This document shows, in pieces, positions 54,114-63,361 of a DNA stretch of 64,000 bases. Source of the stretch: Coemansia sp. RSA 487 (taxonomy: Eukaryota > Kickxellomycota > Kickxellomycetes > Kickxellales > Kickxellaceae); contig JANBRJ010000020.1 in NCBI GenBank assembly GCA_027577595.1, forward strand, positions 158,594 through 222,593, in the 5' to 3' direction. The notes beneath the pieces were generated by a model. That model was not told the origin of the DNA, ran no database searches, and saw nothing but the letters and a program-made list of their open reading frames with translations. Numbering within the stretch: the first letter of the stretch is position 1; every line of letters starts with the position of its first letter. The position numbers and the translations under genes were made by a program.

Positions 54114-54416
54114 TTCTGCTGCTGATTTTTCTAGTGTCTAAAAGTATAATTGGTAATAAGAGCGCCCAAAGCAAAGCAAGATTTGGATATTAAAGAGAAA
54201 GTCCAAGCACCAAGCTTTTTTTGGACACACTTTTCAAGGTGTCTGCTTGTTTTCTTTTGTGGCAAAGCAAAACGCGTCCGTTTTAGCTTCTTTTTTCTAC
54301 TTTTTTTTTAGTTGCCCTAATTTCTTTTGATTTCCAAAATTTGCTTGTTCATTATTATTTTGCAAAGCGGCTTGTTACATTATATTAACGTGAGTGAGTG
54401 TCTATAACAGTTCGAA
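54114..54416. promoter_or_regulatory. divergent promoter HBS1 / actin-related protein
   Basis: 303 bp between opposing start codons, with long T-runs around 54285-54310. No specific motif identified. Confidence 0.5.
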
Positions 54417-55829
54417 ATGGGCGTTTCGCACAAGGAGGAAAACTTTGTCGTGATTGAGCTTGGTAGCCATACGACCAAGGCGGTGCTGGATACATCCGAT
54501 ATAAACAAGCTACCGACTGTTGTTATCAGGACCCGTGCTGGGATTCTTAAGAACTCTGGAAAGGACGATGCAGGAGATGGTCCGCCCAGCCAGCAGCCTC
54601 GTGTAAATGGTTCCATGGATGTGGATCCGACAGAGTCCATGGAGCGCTCTGATTTACCAACAGAACAAGCACCACCTAGCAACGCAACAAATGGGACTGC
54701 TTCTGTAGATGAGCCGCAAAATGAGGCTAGTGATTCGTCTACAAAGGACGCTGAGCAGGATGGCAACGACACGAGCTACATGTTTGGCAGCGCACTTGAC
54801 TCAACGCCTAGCGACGCTCTGGATGGCACGGTGGACATGGTTGTTGGAGGGCTTGTGCAGGACTGGGATGCGCTGTCTGCGTTTCTGCGGCACATTGTGA
54901 CAAAGGAGCTTGGGATCCACATCTCGCGAAACATCAACCCAATCCTGTTCAGCATTCCGGCGCTGTGGCCAAAGGCGGACCTTGAGAACCTGGTGCAGGT
55001 GGCATTCGAGCACCTGAACGCGCCAACGATTGTGATTTCGGAGCAGCCGCTGGCCGCGCTTTACGGCAACGGCAAGATGAGCGGGCTTGTTGTGGACATT
55101 GGCCACACCACAACCACAGTCACACCCATAGTCGATTCGTACATTCAGTCGAGCACCATAGCCCAGTGCAATGTTGCTGGCGCTGCTGTCACAAAGCGGC
55201 TGCAGGAACTTTTGCAGGCCGACTCTGCGGTGAGCTCACAATTCGACGCAGGAACTGTTTCGCTGGAGTTTGCCGAAGCGCTGAAGGAGTCTGGGCTGTG
55301 TCGCTTGCGCCTAGTTCCGCCTGGCAGCAAAGAAGATGCGGGCGAAGAGGAGGATTCGGGCGCATCGGAGTTTGAGTACCATGGCAAAAAGTACAAGATT
55401 AGCAAGGAGATCCTGCTCAAGGCGCCGGAGATTGTGGTGAATCCGACAGAGCAAGGAGCCGTGCGTCTGACCACGCTGATGCAGCAGGCAGCGCTTGCAT
55501 GCGATCCAGAGAAGCGGACAACGCTTTGGGAGAACATCAGCATTGTCGGCGGCTCGTCAAGGTTTAGAGGCCTCAAGGAGTACCTGCAGTCGGAGCTCGA
55601 GACAACGGTTCTCCCGGGCAGCAACATATTTGCGCTGTCGCAGACGCGTGAGATCAAGTTTCTGTCGATCCCCGACTATTTTGCTGGATGGCGCAACCAC
55701 GACCACTGGGCCGGGTTTCTGGGCGCCTGCATCATGGAAAAGATCAGCATGAACGACGCCAAATACAACATGACGCGGGCCGAGTATAATGACGGCGGCC
55801 CAAGCATAGTCCACACAAAGCCCTCGTGA
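54417..55829 (+). CDS. nuclear actin-related protein, Arp7/Arp9 type
   Basis: 470 residues. Actin fold: strand FVVIELGSHTTKAVLD at the N-terminus, VVDIGHTTTTVTPIVD for the second phosphate loop, NISIVGGSSRFRGLKEYLQSEL, and DYFAGWRNHDHWAGFLGACIMEKISMND near the C-terminus. The DNase-I-loop region is replaced by an ~80-residue acidic low-complexity insertion (50-130). Phosphate-binding residues are degenerate compared with actin, as in Arp7 and Arp9, the paired ARPs bound by the HSA helix of SWI/SNF and RSC. Length equals yeast Arp9 (467) and Arp7 (477). The EYN-GPSI-HTK end is typical of this group; I cannot decide between Arp7 and Arp9. Confidence 0.78.
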   Translation: MGVSHKEENFVVIELGSHTTKAVLDTSDINKLPTVVIRTRAGILKNSGKDDAGDGPPSQQPRVNGSMDVDPTESMERSDLPTEQAPPSNATNGTASVDEPQNEASDSSTKDAEQDGNDTSYMFGSALDSTPSDALDGTVDMVVGGLVQDWDALSAFLRHIVTKELGIHISRNINPILFSIPALWPKADLENLVQVAFEHLNAPTIVISEQPLAALYGNGKMSGLVVDIGHTTTTVTPIVDSYIQSSTIAQCNVAGAAVTKRLQELLQADSAVSSQFDAGTVSLEFAEALKESGLCRLRLVPPGSKEDAGEEEDSGASEFEYHGKKYKISKEILLKAPEIVVNPTEQGAVRLTTLMQQAALACDPEKRTTLWENISIVGGSSRFRGLKEYLQSELETTVLPGSNIFALSQTREIKFLSIPDYFAGWRNHDHWAGFLGACIMEKISMNDAKYNMTRAEYNDGGPSIVHTKPS

Positions 55830-56087
55830 CTGTTCTAACCACCCACCGAATTAAATAAAATTGCAGAGCATCCAGATCTGAAAGCATGATATGCAGGGCA
55901 CATGCATGATAGGGGTAACCCCAGCAGTGATATGTTTGTGATGATTGATTGAAAAGACGGATACGAAGGTTATGAGAAAAGGACAATAGAAGATGGAAGA
56001 TGTGGTTGCAGCTGATATGGTTGTACAGTTGGCGAGAAGCAGAAGAGATGCGATCCGGAAGCGGGAGTGTTTGGCAGAGAAGGGCTG

Positions 56088-57660
56088 TTATGCAAGCTCA
56101 AAGTGCGAAAACGACGTCTGAGGCACATGCTTGAGCTTGAGGCACTGGTAGTGGTCGGAGTCGCGGTGGTAGTAGTAGCCAGTGATGGACTGCTCCTCGC
56201 GGTCGTAGCACACGTAGTAGAAGCCGTCGTAGCTGGCGCCGTTGATGCGGTTGAGCCTGTAGTTTGGTACAACAAACCGCTCTTTCCATCGCATGAACAC
56301 GTGCCTGTCGGATAGCCGCAGCCTGTACGCAAAGTCGCTGCTGTCGAATCTGCACCGGTATTGCCTGAACGCCGGAAAGAAGCTCTACAACAATACGCAT
56401 AGAATGGGGGGTGGGTGGATATGGAAAGGGAGGCGCCAAAATCAATAAATGTCCATACATACGGAATGGCGCATGGTGGAGCTCTTTACTCCGTCAAAAG
56501 CTGTTCTTTCTGTCGCCCATTCAAGGCTTGCAGCTTGACGTCATGCAGAGAATATGCACAAATGAAACACTTACCCAGTGCGTTCGGTCGGTGTCTACGG
56601 TTGCGTCCCACTGGTTGGTAATAAACGAGTTGGTGGCGGTTCCGATGATCTGAGCATCAAAGTATGTCGTCAGCTTGGGCAGCTCGTTGGTGAGCCCACG
56701 GATCGTAAAGTGCCCGCAAAGCTCAGGTACACCCATGTCCACGTACTTTAGCGTTACTGTGACCGTGTAGCTCCGAGTTCCGTTGGACTGGGACCCCGAA
56801 AACTGGGATCCCGAGTAGAGGTGGTGGCAGGGCGTAGGCCACGTACTCCACGACTGCGATAGTATGAGCTGCTCCGGTGTCGGAAGCGGCTCGTTGCGCA
56901 TGTCTTCTTCATCGCCCTCCTCCAGCTCGTAGTCAGTGTCCATAGGGGAGTACACAGCCTCAAGGTCATCATTGCTTGGCTGCTGTAACGGCTCACGCGT
57001 TCCATGGCCACCACATGCCAACAAAGCGTGGTTTGGATCCTTGAGTGTGCCATCGTTCTGGCCTGCGTTTGCTGCATACTGCGTCTCTGCTGTTGTAGTC
57101 TCTAGAGTTACAAAAGTGCCAGCGCTTGGAAAAACCAGACATACATTGCTTGCTGTAGTGCCCACTGTCATGTCAGGGCTGCACACCAAGGAGGGATCGT
57201 AGGTGTCTGGAGACTGCTGCTGTGCCTCCAGCAGGAGGCTATCTTGAGAAGCGTTTCTGGCGCTCAAACGTGTTAGCTGCATGTCATCTGGCGGTATACC
57301 CCTTAAAGCTCGGCCATGGTCAGACTGCACAAAGCTTTGGAGCTGAGGCGAAGTGGGTTCTGACGACGAACCGGTGGAAGAAAGCGCATGTCCGTCTGAT
57401 GCTTGTGCAGCGCTGCTGTCAAATGAGGTTGCAATCGAGCGCACCGACGACCTGCGCTCTAGAGTGCCTGCTTTGCGTTCTACATACTCTTTTGACGCGG
57501 CTGGGCTGCGAGACATGGCATGGCGCGCGGAGCTGAAGGTGCCACTGCGAGGACTGGTTCCGGACGCAGCGCTTGCGGAATAAGCACCAAAGGCGCCAAC
57601 GCTGAGCCGTCGGCGGCTGCTTCGCATCTCGTTCACGCGTCGATGCGTTATCACAGGCAT
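56088..57660 (-). CDS. GID4: Gid4/Vid24, N-degron receptor of the GID E3 ligase (two exons)
   Basis: Substrate receptor binding N-terminal proline in gluconeogenic enzymes. Exons 56575-57660 and 56088-56384, 190-bp intron GTAAGT...TTGTAG, phase 0 at DRTHW/SFFPAF; 460 residues. The N-terminal ~270 residues are disordered, Ser-rich with a short acidic run (DTDYELEEGDEED). The Vid24 beta-barrel follows: LYSGSQFSGSQSNGTRSYTV, LCGHFTIRGLTNELPKLTTYFDAQII, then FMRWKERFVVP, INGASYDGFYYVCYD, ITGYYYHRDSDHYQCLKLKHVP. These are the residues forming the Pro-degron pocket and closing helix. C-terminus ends HFELA. The extension is unlike short yeast Gid4 and could be regulatory. Confidence 0.93.
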
Positions 57661-59069
57661 ATTTAGCGAATGTGTTGGGGAAAGCTAGGCGGCAGTGTAA
57701 CTCCCAGTTATCGTAGCTCAGTCAAACTACTATATGAGGAAAGACAAGAGATGAAACACGAATACAATCAGCAATTAATACACTTTATAGAGTGAGGAGA
57801 ACAAGCAATCAGCCACACATTGGAAAAGAAGAAGAGGGGAGCAGTAGAAATATGGCGGCATTGCAAATAAACGGAGGTCTCCTCAGCATGTTAGCACAGT
57901 GGAGACTACAACATGCGCTTCGCGCCCCGCCCACAAGTCGGAAAGCACAGCGCGTGCGTTTGGAGAACAAGATAGAGCCAACTTCGGTAGCAGCCCAGGG
58001 CTGTGCGCAACAGCAGGAAAAGATGTATGTGCGCTCTCTCAGCCAGCGACAAACGCTCGCTTGGTTGCGTGGGTGCGGGTGCGTGGGAAGTGGAGTATCT
58101 GCTTCTACACAATGGCAGTAACTCGTGTGTTGGAGAATGGATATGTGACACCTGTTTTGCCAGCTAAGACCCTCGCTCGCTCGCAAACATCGGCGGTTGC
58201 CTGAAATGCCAAGCAAAGCTGCTGTAAACAAGCGCTGGAGAGGAGTGACGTGTATGCTCGCTGCAAAAGACCCGGAAAGTCGATGAGCATCATTAGTGCG
58301 CAGCATGTGTACTTGCCTTTTGCGGTTGGGGTAGGCTGCGCTCTGGAACGGAGGCGATGTTTAAAGATGAAATAAAGTACAAAAGTAAGCTTTGCGGTGT
58401 TGCAGAGAACGGAAGAGAAGGACTTGAAGTCTTACCCCCTTCTTATCCGCGAGAGGAAGTGTCTTCTGACACAGCTGCACCTGAGCTCCAGCAACAACAA
58501 TTGCTTGCTATTCACAGCGACTTGAAAATGTAATTCTCGTGATCCTCGCATGGGCACGTGCTCCTTCCCCCTCTCCCTGCTTTCTGCTGCCACCAACGAA
58601 CGCCATGACTCGGCCAGCGAGTCAGCCAATTCGCTCCTCACACAAAAACCCTGCTTATTATGTTATGCGCAAAATACTTTTCCATATTCTGTTTAAAAGT
58701 TTGTACATGGCCACGTCAAATTAATAAGATAAAACATCCTGGCAAGTGCCGGATTGCTTCAAAGTAAACCTCCCCGGATATTTTAGCCGAAGTGGATTAT
58801 ATGCCCCTGCCAGTGGTCACGAGTCCAAGGAATGACACAAGGAAACGGCTCTCATACAACCGCTAACTGGCCCAACCACTCTAATTCCTTACTCTTTTCC
58901 AACCCCGTTACTTAGTGCATAGCTTCGGTGTTGCAGGCAGGAGGGGATGGGGATGATTCACCTACCGGCACAATCACTGTGTGCTGCATTCAAGGAACGA
59001 TTCTCTATTACAAGGACATATAGATTAGATTTACATTCCTAATTGATGCTATTTGAAGTGGTGGGCACC
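57661..59069. other. 1.4-kb intergenic region
   Basis: No gene supported. Frames of 100-165 codons overlap on both strands at 57792-58306 and are Cys/Ser/Arg-rich nonsense-like. This is upstream of GID4 and downstream of HIS5, so it may hold a long GID4 leader or an unannotated RNA. Confidence 0.55.
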
Positions 59070-60272
59070 TTACTGTTGTGAAAGCAGCCTGCTCATCGTG
59101 TCAATCACAACCTTGTTCTCCTCGGCTGTTCCGACGGTTACTCGCAGGCATCCTTCGCACCCGTAGTCCGACCCGCGGTACCGCACGACGAGACCCTGGT
59201 TCTCCGCCATCTCCTCATACAACTCCTTGGCAGTCTTGTTCGACGCTGCACCCTGGCTATCCACAAAGCGACAAAGCACAAAGTTGGCGTCGTTGCCTCC
59301 GATAATGCCGCCTACGTGCGGGAGTTTCTTCAGCTCCGGGATCAGGTACGTGTCGCGCTGTTCTGCAATGTCAGCCACCACGCGCCGCATCTTTTCCACA
59401 CTCTCGTCGGAAAGTGCAGCCTTAGCCACGTCCAGCGACAAGGTGGACACGCTGTATGGCGCCTTGGCGTTGTTCAGGTAGCTGACAATCTCACTGCCGC
59501 CAATGCCTACCCCAAGACGGATGCCTGCGAGCCCAAAGCTCTTGCTCATCGTCTGCATCACAAACAGGCCTGGGTAGTCGCCCACAAGCCTTGCATACGA
59601 CTCGCCCTTGTCTGCGCGCAAAAAGTCGACGTATGCCTCGTCAACAACAACCAGGCCGGTAAACCCGCTTTCAAGGACCTTGCGCACATCGTCTTCCCTC
59701 AGATACGTGCCTGTTGGGTTTCCTGGCGAGCACAGCCAGATGATCTTGATTGCCGAGTTTCCCAGCGCTGTCTCGATCACCGCATCGACGTCGAGCTGGA
59801 ACGATCCGCCCTCAACAACCAACGGCACCTTTACCACATCAACGTCGTTGATGCTGGCAACCACCTTGTACATCCCGTACGTCGGCGGTGTTATCATAAT
59901 TGCATCCTTGCCTGGCTGGCATATGATCCGCACAAGCAGATCAATCACCTCGTCGCTCCCAACACCCAGAAAGATGTTGTCAACACTGGGAACGCTTGGC
60001 CGCAGCTTCAAGATCCGCTGCTTCACCTCTCGCCCAAATGGGTCTGGGTACCTGTGCAGCTGTCGGTCATCAGCCTGAGACTCGATCTTTAGTTTGCCAC
60101 TTCCCTCCTTGCTCTCTGTTATGCTTACCTGGAACGCCGGTCCATAGCTGTTCTCGTTCGCATCGAGAAGAATCCCTTCGCTGTAGTCATCGCGTGCACA
60201 GCGGTATGGCACGAGCTTTTGGATATTCGGACGGACAATGCGCTTGGCATCAAACGAGCAGGAAGCAGGCAT
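59070..60272 (-). CDS. HIS5: histidinol-phosphate aminotransferase
   Basis: PLP enzyme converting imidazole-acetol phosphate to histidinol phosphate in histidine synthesis; 400 residues from ATG 60272 (MPASCSFDAKRIVRPNI). The frame upstream is open for 15 codons but lacks conservation. Motifs: LDANENSYGP, HRYPDP, LGVGSDEVIDLLVR, ITPPTYGMY, WLCSPGNPTGTYL, VVVDEAYVDF, and the PLP-binding lysine in TMSKSFGLAGIRLG. NAKAPYSVS and the YGCEGCLRVTVGTAEEN end match the fungal His5/bacterial HisC family. A canonical Gcn4 site lies 214 bp upstream. Confidence 0.96.
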   Translation of the reverse strand: MPASCSFDAKRIVRPNIQKLVPYRCARDDYSEGILLDANENSYGPAFQVSITESKEGSGKLKIESQADDRQLHRYPDPFGREVKQRILKLRPSVPSVDNIFLGVGSDEVIDLLVRIICQPGKDAIMITPPTYGMYKVVASINDVDVVKVPLVVEGGSFQLDVDAVIETALGNSAIKIIWLCSPGNPTGTYLREDDVRKVLESGFTGLVVVDEAYVDFLRADKGESYARLVGDYPGLFVMQTMSKSFGLAGIRLGVGIGGSEIVSYLNNAKAPYSVSTLSLDVAKAALSDESVEKMRRVVADIAEQRDTYLIPELKKLPHVGGIIGGNDANFVLCRFVDSQGAASNKTAKELYEEMAENQGLVVRYRGSDYGCEGCLRVTVGTAEENKVVIDTMSRLLSQQ

Positions 60273-60663
60273 TTTCTGTGCAAAGGATATAATATGCTGA
60301 TCGTTTCTGTAAAACAATAGAAAATTGTAGAGCTCTTTGCAATTGGATTTGCAATGAAATAGAAGAGATAACTAAACTCACTGAAAATGACAAGGATCGA
60401 GCAAAAAAGAAAAGAAAAGAGAGATGTCGAGCCCTTAGCACCAAAGGCAAATGAACTTTGTGACTAACCTGTTTCTCTTGTCCAGTGACTCACAATCTGG
60501 ATCATCTGCACGTGTATACGCCCGTTGGCACCCATAGCTTGTATTATTGAAAATTTGACAAAGTCATTCAAACGCTTTTGGTGCAGTATTTTTTGACACA
60601 AAGTCCAAAACCACTTTGTCATCTAGTAGTTTTGTCTTGTTACCATTGTCTAAAACGAAAACA
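60273..60663. promoter_or_regulatory. divergent promoter HIS5 / NCS2
   Basis: 391 bp between opposing starts, containing GTGACTCAC at 60485-60493. An A/G-rich tract (60395-60425) lies on the HIS5 side. Confidence 0.6.
60486..60492 (+). promoter_or_regulatory. Gcn4/CpcA site TGACTCA upstream of HIS5
   Basis: Exact Gcn4 core with symmetrical flanks G and C. HIS genes are classic general-control targets in fungi, and the position, 214 bp before HIS5, is right for an activator site. It could also serve NCS2. Confidence 0.6.
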
Positions 60664-62103
60664 ATGTGCGATTCAGATGACGTGCACGCCGACCTCCAAA
60701 AGGCACCACCACCTCCAATCGACCCAACCAAATATGACCGCAAGAGAGTTCCCGGGATGTGTGTCAAGTGCAAGGTCGCAAATCCCAACATTACAATCCG
60801 CCGCTCACTTTACTGCAAGGAGTGCTTTGTGCGTGCGTGCATTGTAAAATTTCGTACAGCCACGAATCGGTCGCGAAAGAATTCTCCAGCTACTACACGA
60901 ACAAAATTGATGGTGGCGCTCTCTGGCGGTCCGTCGTCCAGCGCTATGCTCAGAATGATGGCCGATTTCCAGTGCATGCATATAAAAGGGACTGCAGCAC
61001 AGCCTCTCTACGAAGATGTAGTTGCTGGACACATTGATGAGACGGCACTTTTCCCAGACGTCCGAGACAGCCTTATTTGCGATATTGCTGCAAACGCCGA
61101 CATAGAGTGTAAGGTTGCCAAACTGGAGGACGTTTTCTGTCGTGATCGTGAAGCATCGGCTTTTATGAAAACAGTTAGTGAAGTGGATGCCCCCAACGAA
61201 CTAAAGGACCGCATACGTGCTCAGCTAGTAAAGCCTGATGAAAGTGCTTCGAGCAAGGACCAGCTCCAATCTTTGTTTTCTGGGTTAGCGACAGTCACCG
61301 ATCGCGAGGAAATGCTGGATGTTCTTAAAACGATCATGCTTGTTGAGCTTGCTCGTAAGGAGAAATGCGGTGTTCTGCTAGTGGGCGATTCGGGAACGCG
61401 CATAGCAACAAAGATAGTATCGCTTGCTAGTCGCGGTCGTGGGTTTTCCTTGCCCTTTGAGGTTGGCGCAGAGTCGTCCTGGTTTAGCGATGTATTGGTC
61501 TACCGTCCTATGCGTGATTTTATTATGAAGGAGATTGCATTCTTCAACCAATGGACCAACCAGAGCATCGTTGTGGTGCCAACATTTACTACCGGCGCAC
61601 CAATGCGTACATCTATTGGCCGCTTGACCGAATCGTTTGTGGTCGGACTGGATCGGGACTTTGCATCAACCGTCTCCACAATCTGTCGGACAATGCAAAA
61701 GCTTGAGCCACAGCAGCAGGCATTGGATGCACTGCCTTGTCTTGTGTGCAAGATGCCCGTGGAAAAGGATGCACAGGAATGGAGAAGTCGGCTTACCGTC
61801 AGCCAGGGCTCTGCCACCGAGCTGGCTGGTCGGTCTAAAACAAGCGCCGCGGGTTCATTTTGCAATAAAGAAGACTCGGTATCAGCTGACATCACTAGCC
61901 TGGTCTGTTACTCATGCCAAAACATTGTCCATTCGGCTGCGCCGGGGACTTTGTTTCCTAGTGGTAACGCCTCTAGCTACAAACATAGCATACATCAGAA
62001 CTCGACACAGGACTCGGCAGCTATGTCAAGCACTGATAGCGGCAGTAAACAGGAGCACCTGCGTAAACAGATTGAAATGTTTTTCATAGCCGATGATGAG
62101 TAA
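60664..62103 (+). CDS. NCS2: cytoplasmic tRNA 2-thiolation protein 2 (Ncs2/Ctu2)
   Basis: 479 residues from ATG 60664. With Ncs6/Ctu1 it adds the 2-thio group to wobble U34 of tRNA-Lys, -Glu and -Gln, using sulfur from Urm1. N-terminal zinc-type Cys pairs MCVKCK and YCKECFVRACIVKF are followed by a degenerate PP-loop LMVALSGGPSSSAML (about 82-96); Ncs2 keeps the fold while its partner holds the active ATP site. LLVGDSGTRIATKIVSLASRGRGFSLPFEV and YRPMRDFIMKEIAFFNQW are the family core. C-terminal Cys pairs PCLVCKMP and CYSCQN follow. Start chosen because the upstream 16 codons (MSSSSFVLL) lack conservation. Confidence 0.93.
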   Translation: MCDSDDVHADLQKAPPPPIDPTKYDRKRVPGMCVKCKVANPNITIRRSLYCKECFVRACIVKFRTATNRSRKNSPATTRTKLMVALSGGPSSSAMLRMMADFQCMHIKGTAAQPLYEDVVAGHIDETALFPDVRDSLICDIAANADIECKVAKLEDVFCRDREASAFMKTVSEVDAPNELKDRIRAQLVKPDESASSKDQLQSLFSGLATVTDREEMLDVLKTIMLVELARKEKCGVLLVGDSGTRIATKIVSLASRGRGFSLPFEVGAESSWFSDVLVYRPMRDFIMKEIAFFNQWTNQSIVVVPTFTTGAPMRTSIGRLTESFVVGLDRDFASTVSTICRTMQKLEPQQQALDALPCLVCKMPVEKDAQEWRSRLTVSQGSATELAGRSKTSAAGSFCNKEDSVSADITSLVCYSCQNIVHSAAPGTLFPSGNASSYKHSIHQNSTQDSAAMSSTDSGSKQEHLRKQIEMFFIADDE

Positions 62104-62243
62104 ACACAATTTCTATGAGTAAATACAAATAGAACTAGCTTTGTTTTGAATAGTTTTGAATCGACTTGAAAGTTTGATGACTTGTGGTGATTTCTTAACG
62201 ACTAGTTGGAAAGTATATTATTTAAAATTCCTCGAAAGCAAAA

Positions 62244-62314
62244 GCGACGATAGTTTAGAGGTAAAATTGGTGCTTCCCAAGCACTCGTCCCGGGTTCGAT
62301 TCCCGGTCGTCGCA
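62244..62314 (+). tRNA. tRNA-Gly (CCC)
   Basis: 71 nt. Acceptor GCGACGA pairs with TCGTCGC; D-arm GTTT/AAAT; anticodon stem GGTGC/GCACT with loop TTCCCAA giving anticodon CCC; T-arm CCGGG-TTCGATT-CCCGG; discriminator A. Five T follow at once for Pol III stop. No intron. Confidence 0.95.
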
Positions 62315-62825
62315 TTTTTCTCAACCTGTATTCCCCCCCAAAGGCGGTCCAAGGTGTTGATGGGGGGGGTGTGTGTCCTTGGAAATTAAAAGTCGTTCTT
62401 TTGGGATGTGTGTTGATCCTTCAATATTTTTTCTCTGGTTCGGGGATTTGGATATTACTTTTTGTAGAAAATGGAAAGTGACGTAGCAGCCTAATTGCAG
62501 GAGCTCGAAATACATGTGCAATTTCTCGTTGCAGAAAACATTGTGCTTTAATGTAAACCATTTTATTTTTGAGAACAATATAAACAAGCAGATATGGGAA
62601 AGGAAAAAAATGAGTTTGTGTGGAATTATACAATGGCCGATAAAGACATGAGAAAGTGAGGGGAGAGATTCTGTCAATATCGGCGGTATTTGATGCCATG
62701 CACCTTTGATGATCAGCATTTGGAACAAGACGAGGCAAGTCTGGAGAGTAAGAATGCAGCATGGAACGGTAGAAAAGAACAGCCTTTGGGGTGGTGGTAC
62801 TTTTTCTTTTTTTGTGGAGCGACAT
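62315..62825. other. intergenic, no gene seen
   Basis: A C-run (62333-62339) and a G-run (62362-62369) lie shortly after the tRNA and could pair. The remainder is AT-rich 3' flank of the HSF-domain gene. Confidence 0.5.
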
Positions 62826-63361
62826 CTACCACACACTATCGTCGGAGCAAGGCGATGATTTTTTGGAAGGGACACGCGGGCGACGAGCGCGACGGCGCTG
62901 GATGTTGTTTGAGCTTTCAGAGTCGCTGCGCAAAAAACACTGATGGGCAAAAACAGTCCAGTTGCTCCTCCATGGATCGTAGCGAGATTTGCGAGCATCG
63001 CTCAGGCGCTTGAAGCCGTAGTCGTTAAAGTTTTTGCTGAGCGAGGCCGAGTCCTGGGCCTTGAAGCCAAGAGTCTGTAGCTCGCGCATGAGTCTCTCGG
63101 GATCGTTGTAGCGGATTTTGGTACCTTCTGTGTTCCATTCGATCCAGCTGTGCCCCTCTTCGAGGATCCTATAAAAGCGATGTTTGCAAAGAGAAAAATA
63201 CAAATGTAAAAGGTAAAGTCAGTATTTTTGGCTCTCCATCCAGGATGGGCAAAAGCCCAATAAACGAAGGGAAGAAGTGAATCAGAGCCAGCTTACTTGT
63301 AAAGGGCCTGCGGAAAGGTGGTGTAGGGCTGGTTGAGCGTGATGAGCTTATAAATGTCCAT
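62826..63361 (-). CDS. tiny HSF-type DNA-binding protein (two exons)
   Basis: 135 residues. Exons 63297-63361 (MDIYKLITLNQPYTTFPQALY plus two bases) and 62826-63168, with a 128-bp intron GTAAGC...TTATAG, phase 2. The fold is a heat-shock-factor winged helix: FPQALYKILEEG (helix 1), SWIEWNTEGTKIRYNDPERLMRELQTLGFK (strand and helix 2), SASLSKNFNDYGFKRLSD (recognition helix, keeping the YGF of RQLNMYGF), and a wing ending WTVFAHQCFLR, the analogue of W-F-H--F-R. The usual SFVRQLN is changed to SLSKNFN. Nothing follows but 30 basic/Ser residues (RRRARRPRVP); there is no coiled-coil trimerisation region and no activation domain. A small regulator or repressor is likely. Confidence 0.8.

Noticed and set aside
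57792-58306. Overlapping 109- and 165-codon frames on both strands upstream of GID4
   Set aside because: Composition is Cys/Arg/Ser-rich and unlike the other proteins, both strands are open, and no motif or start context supports either.
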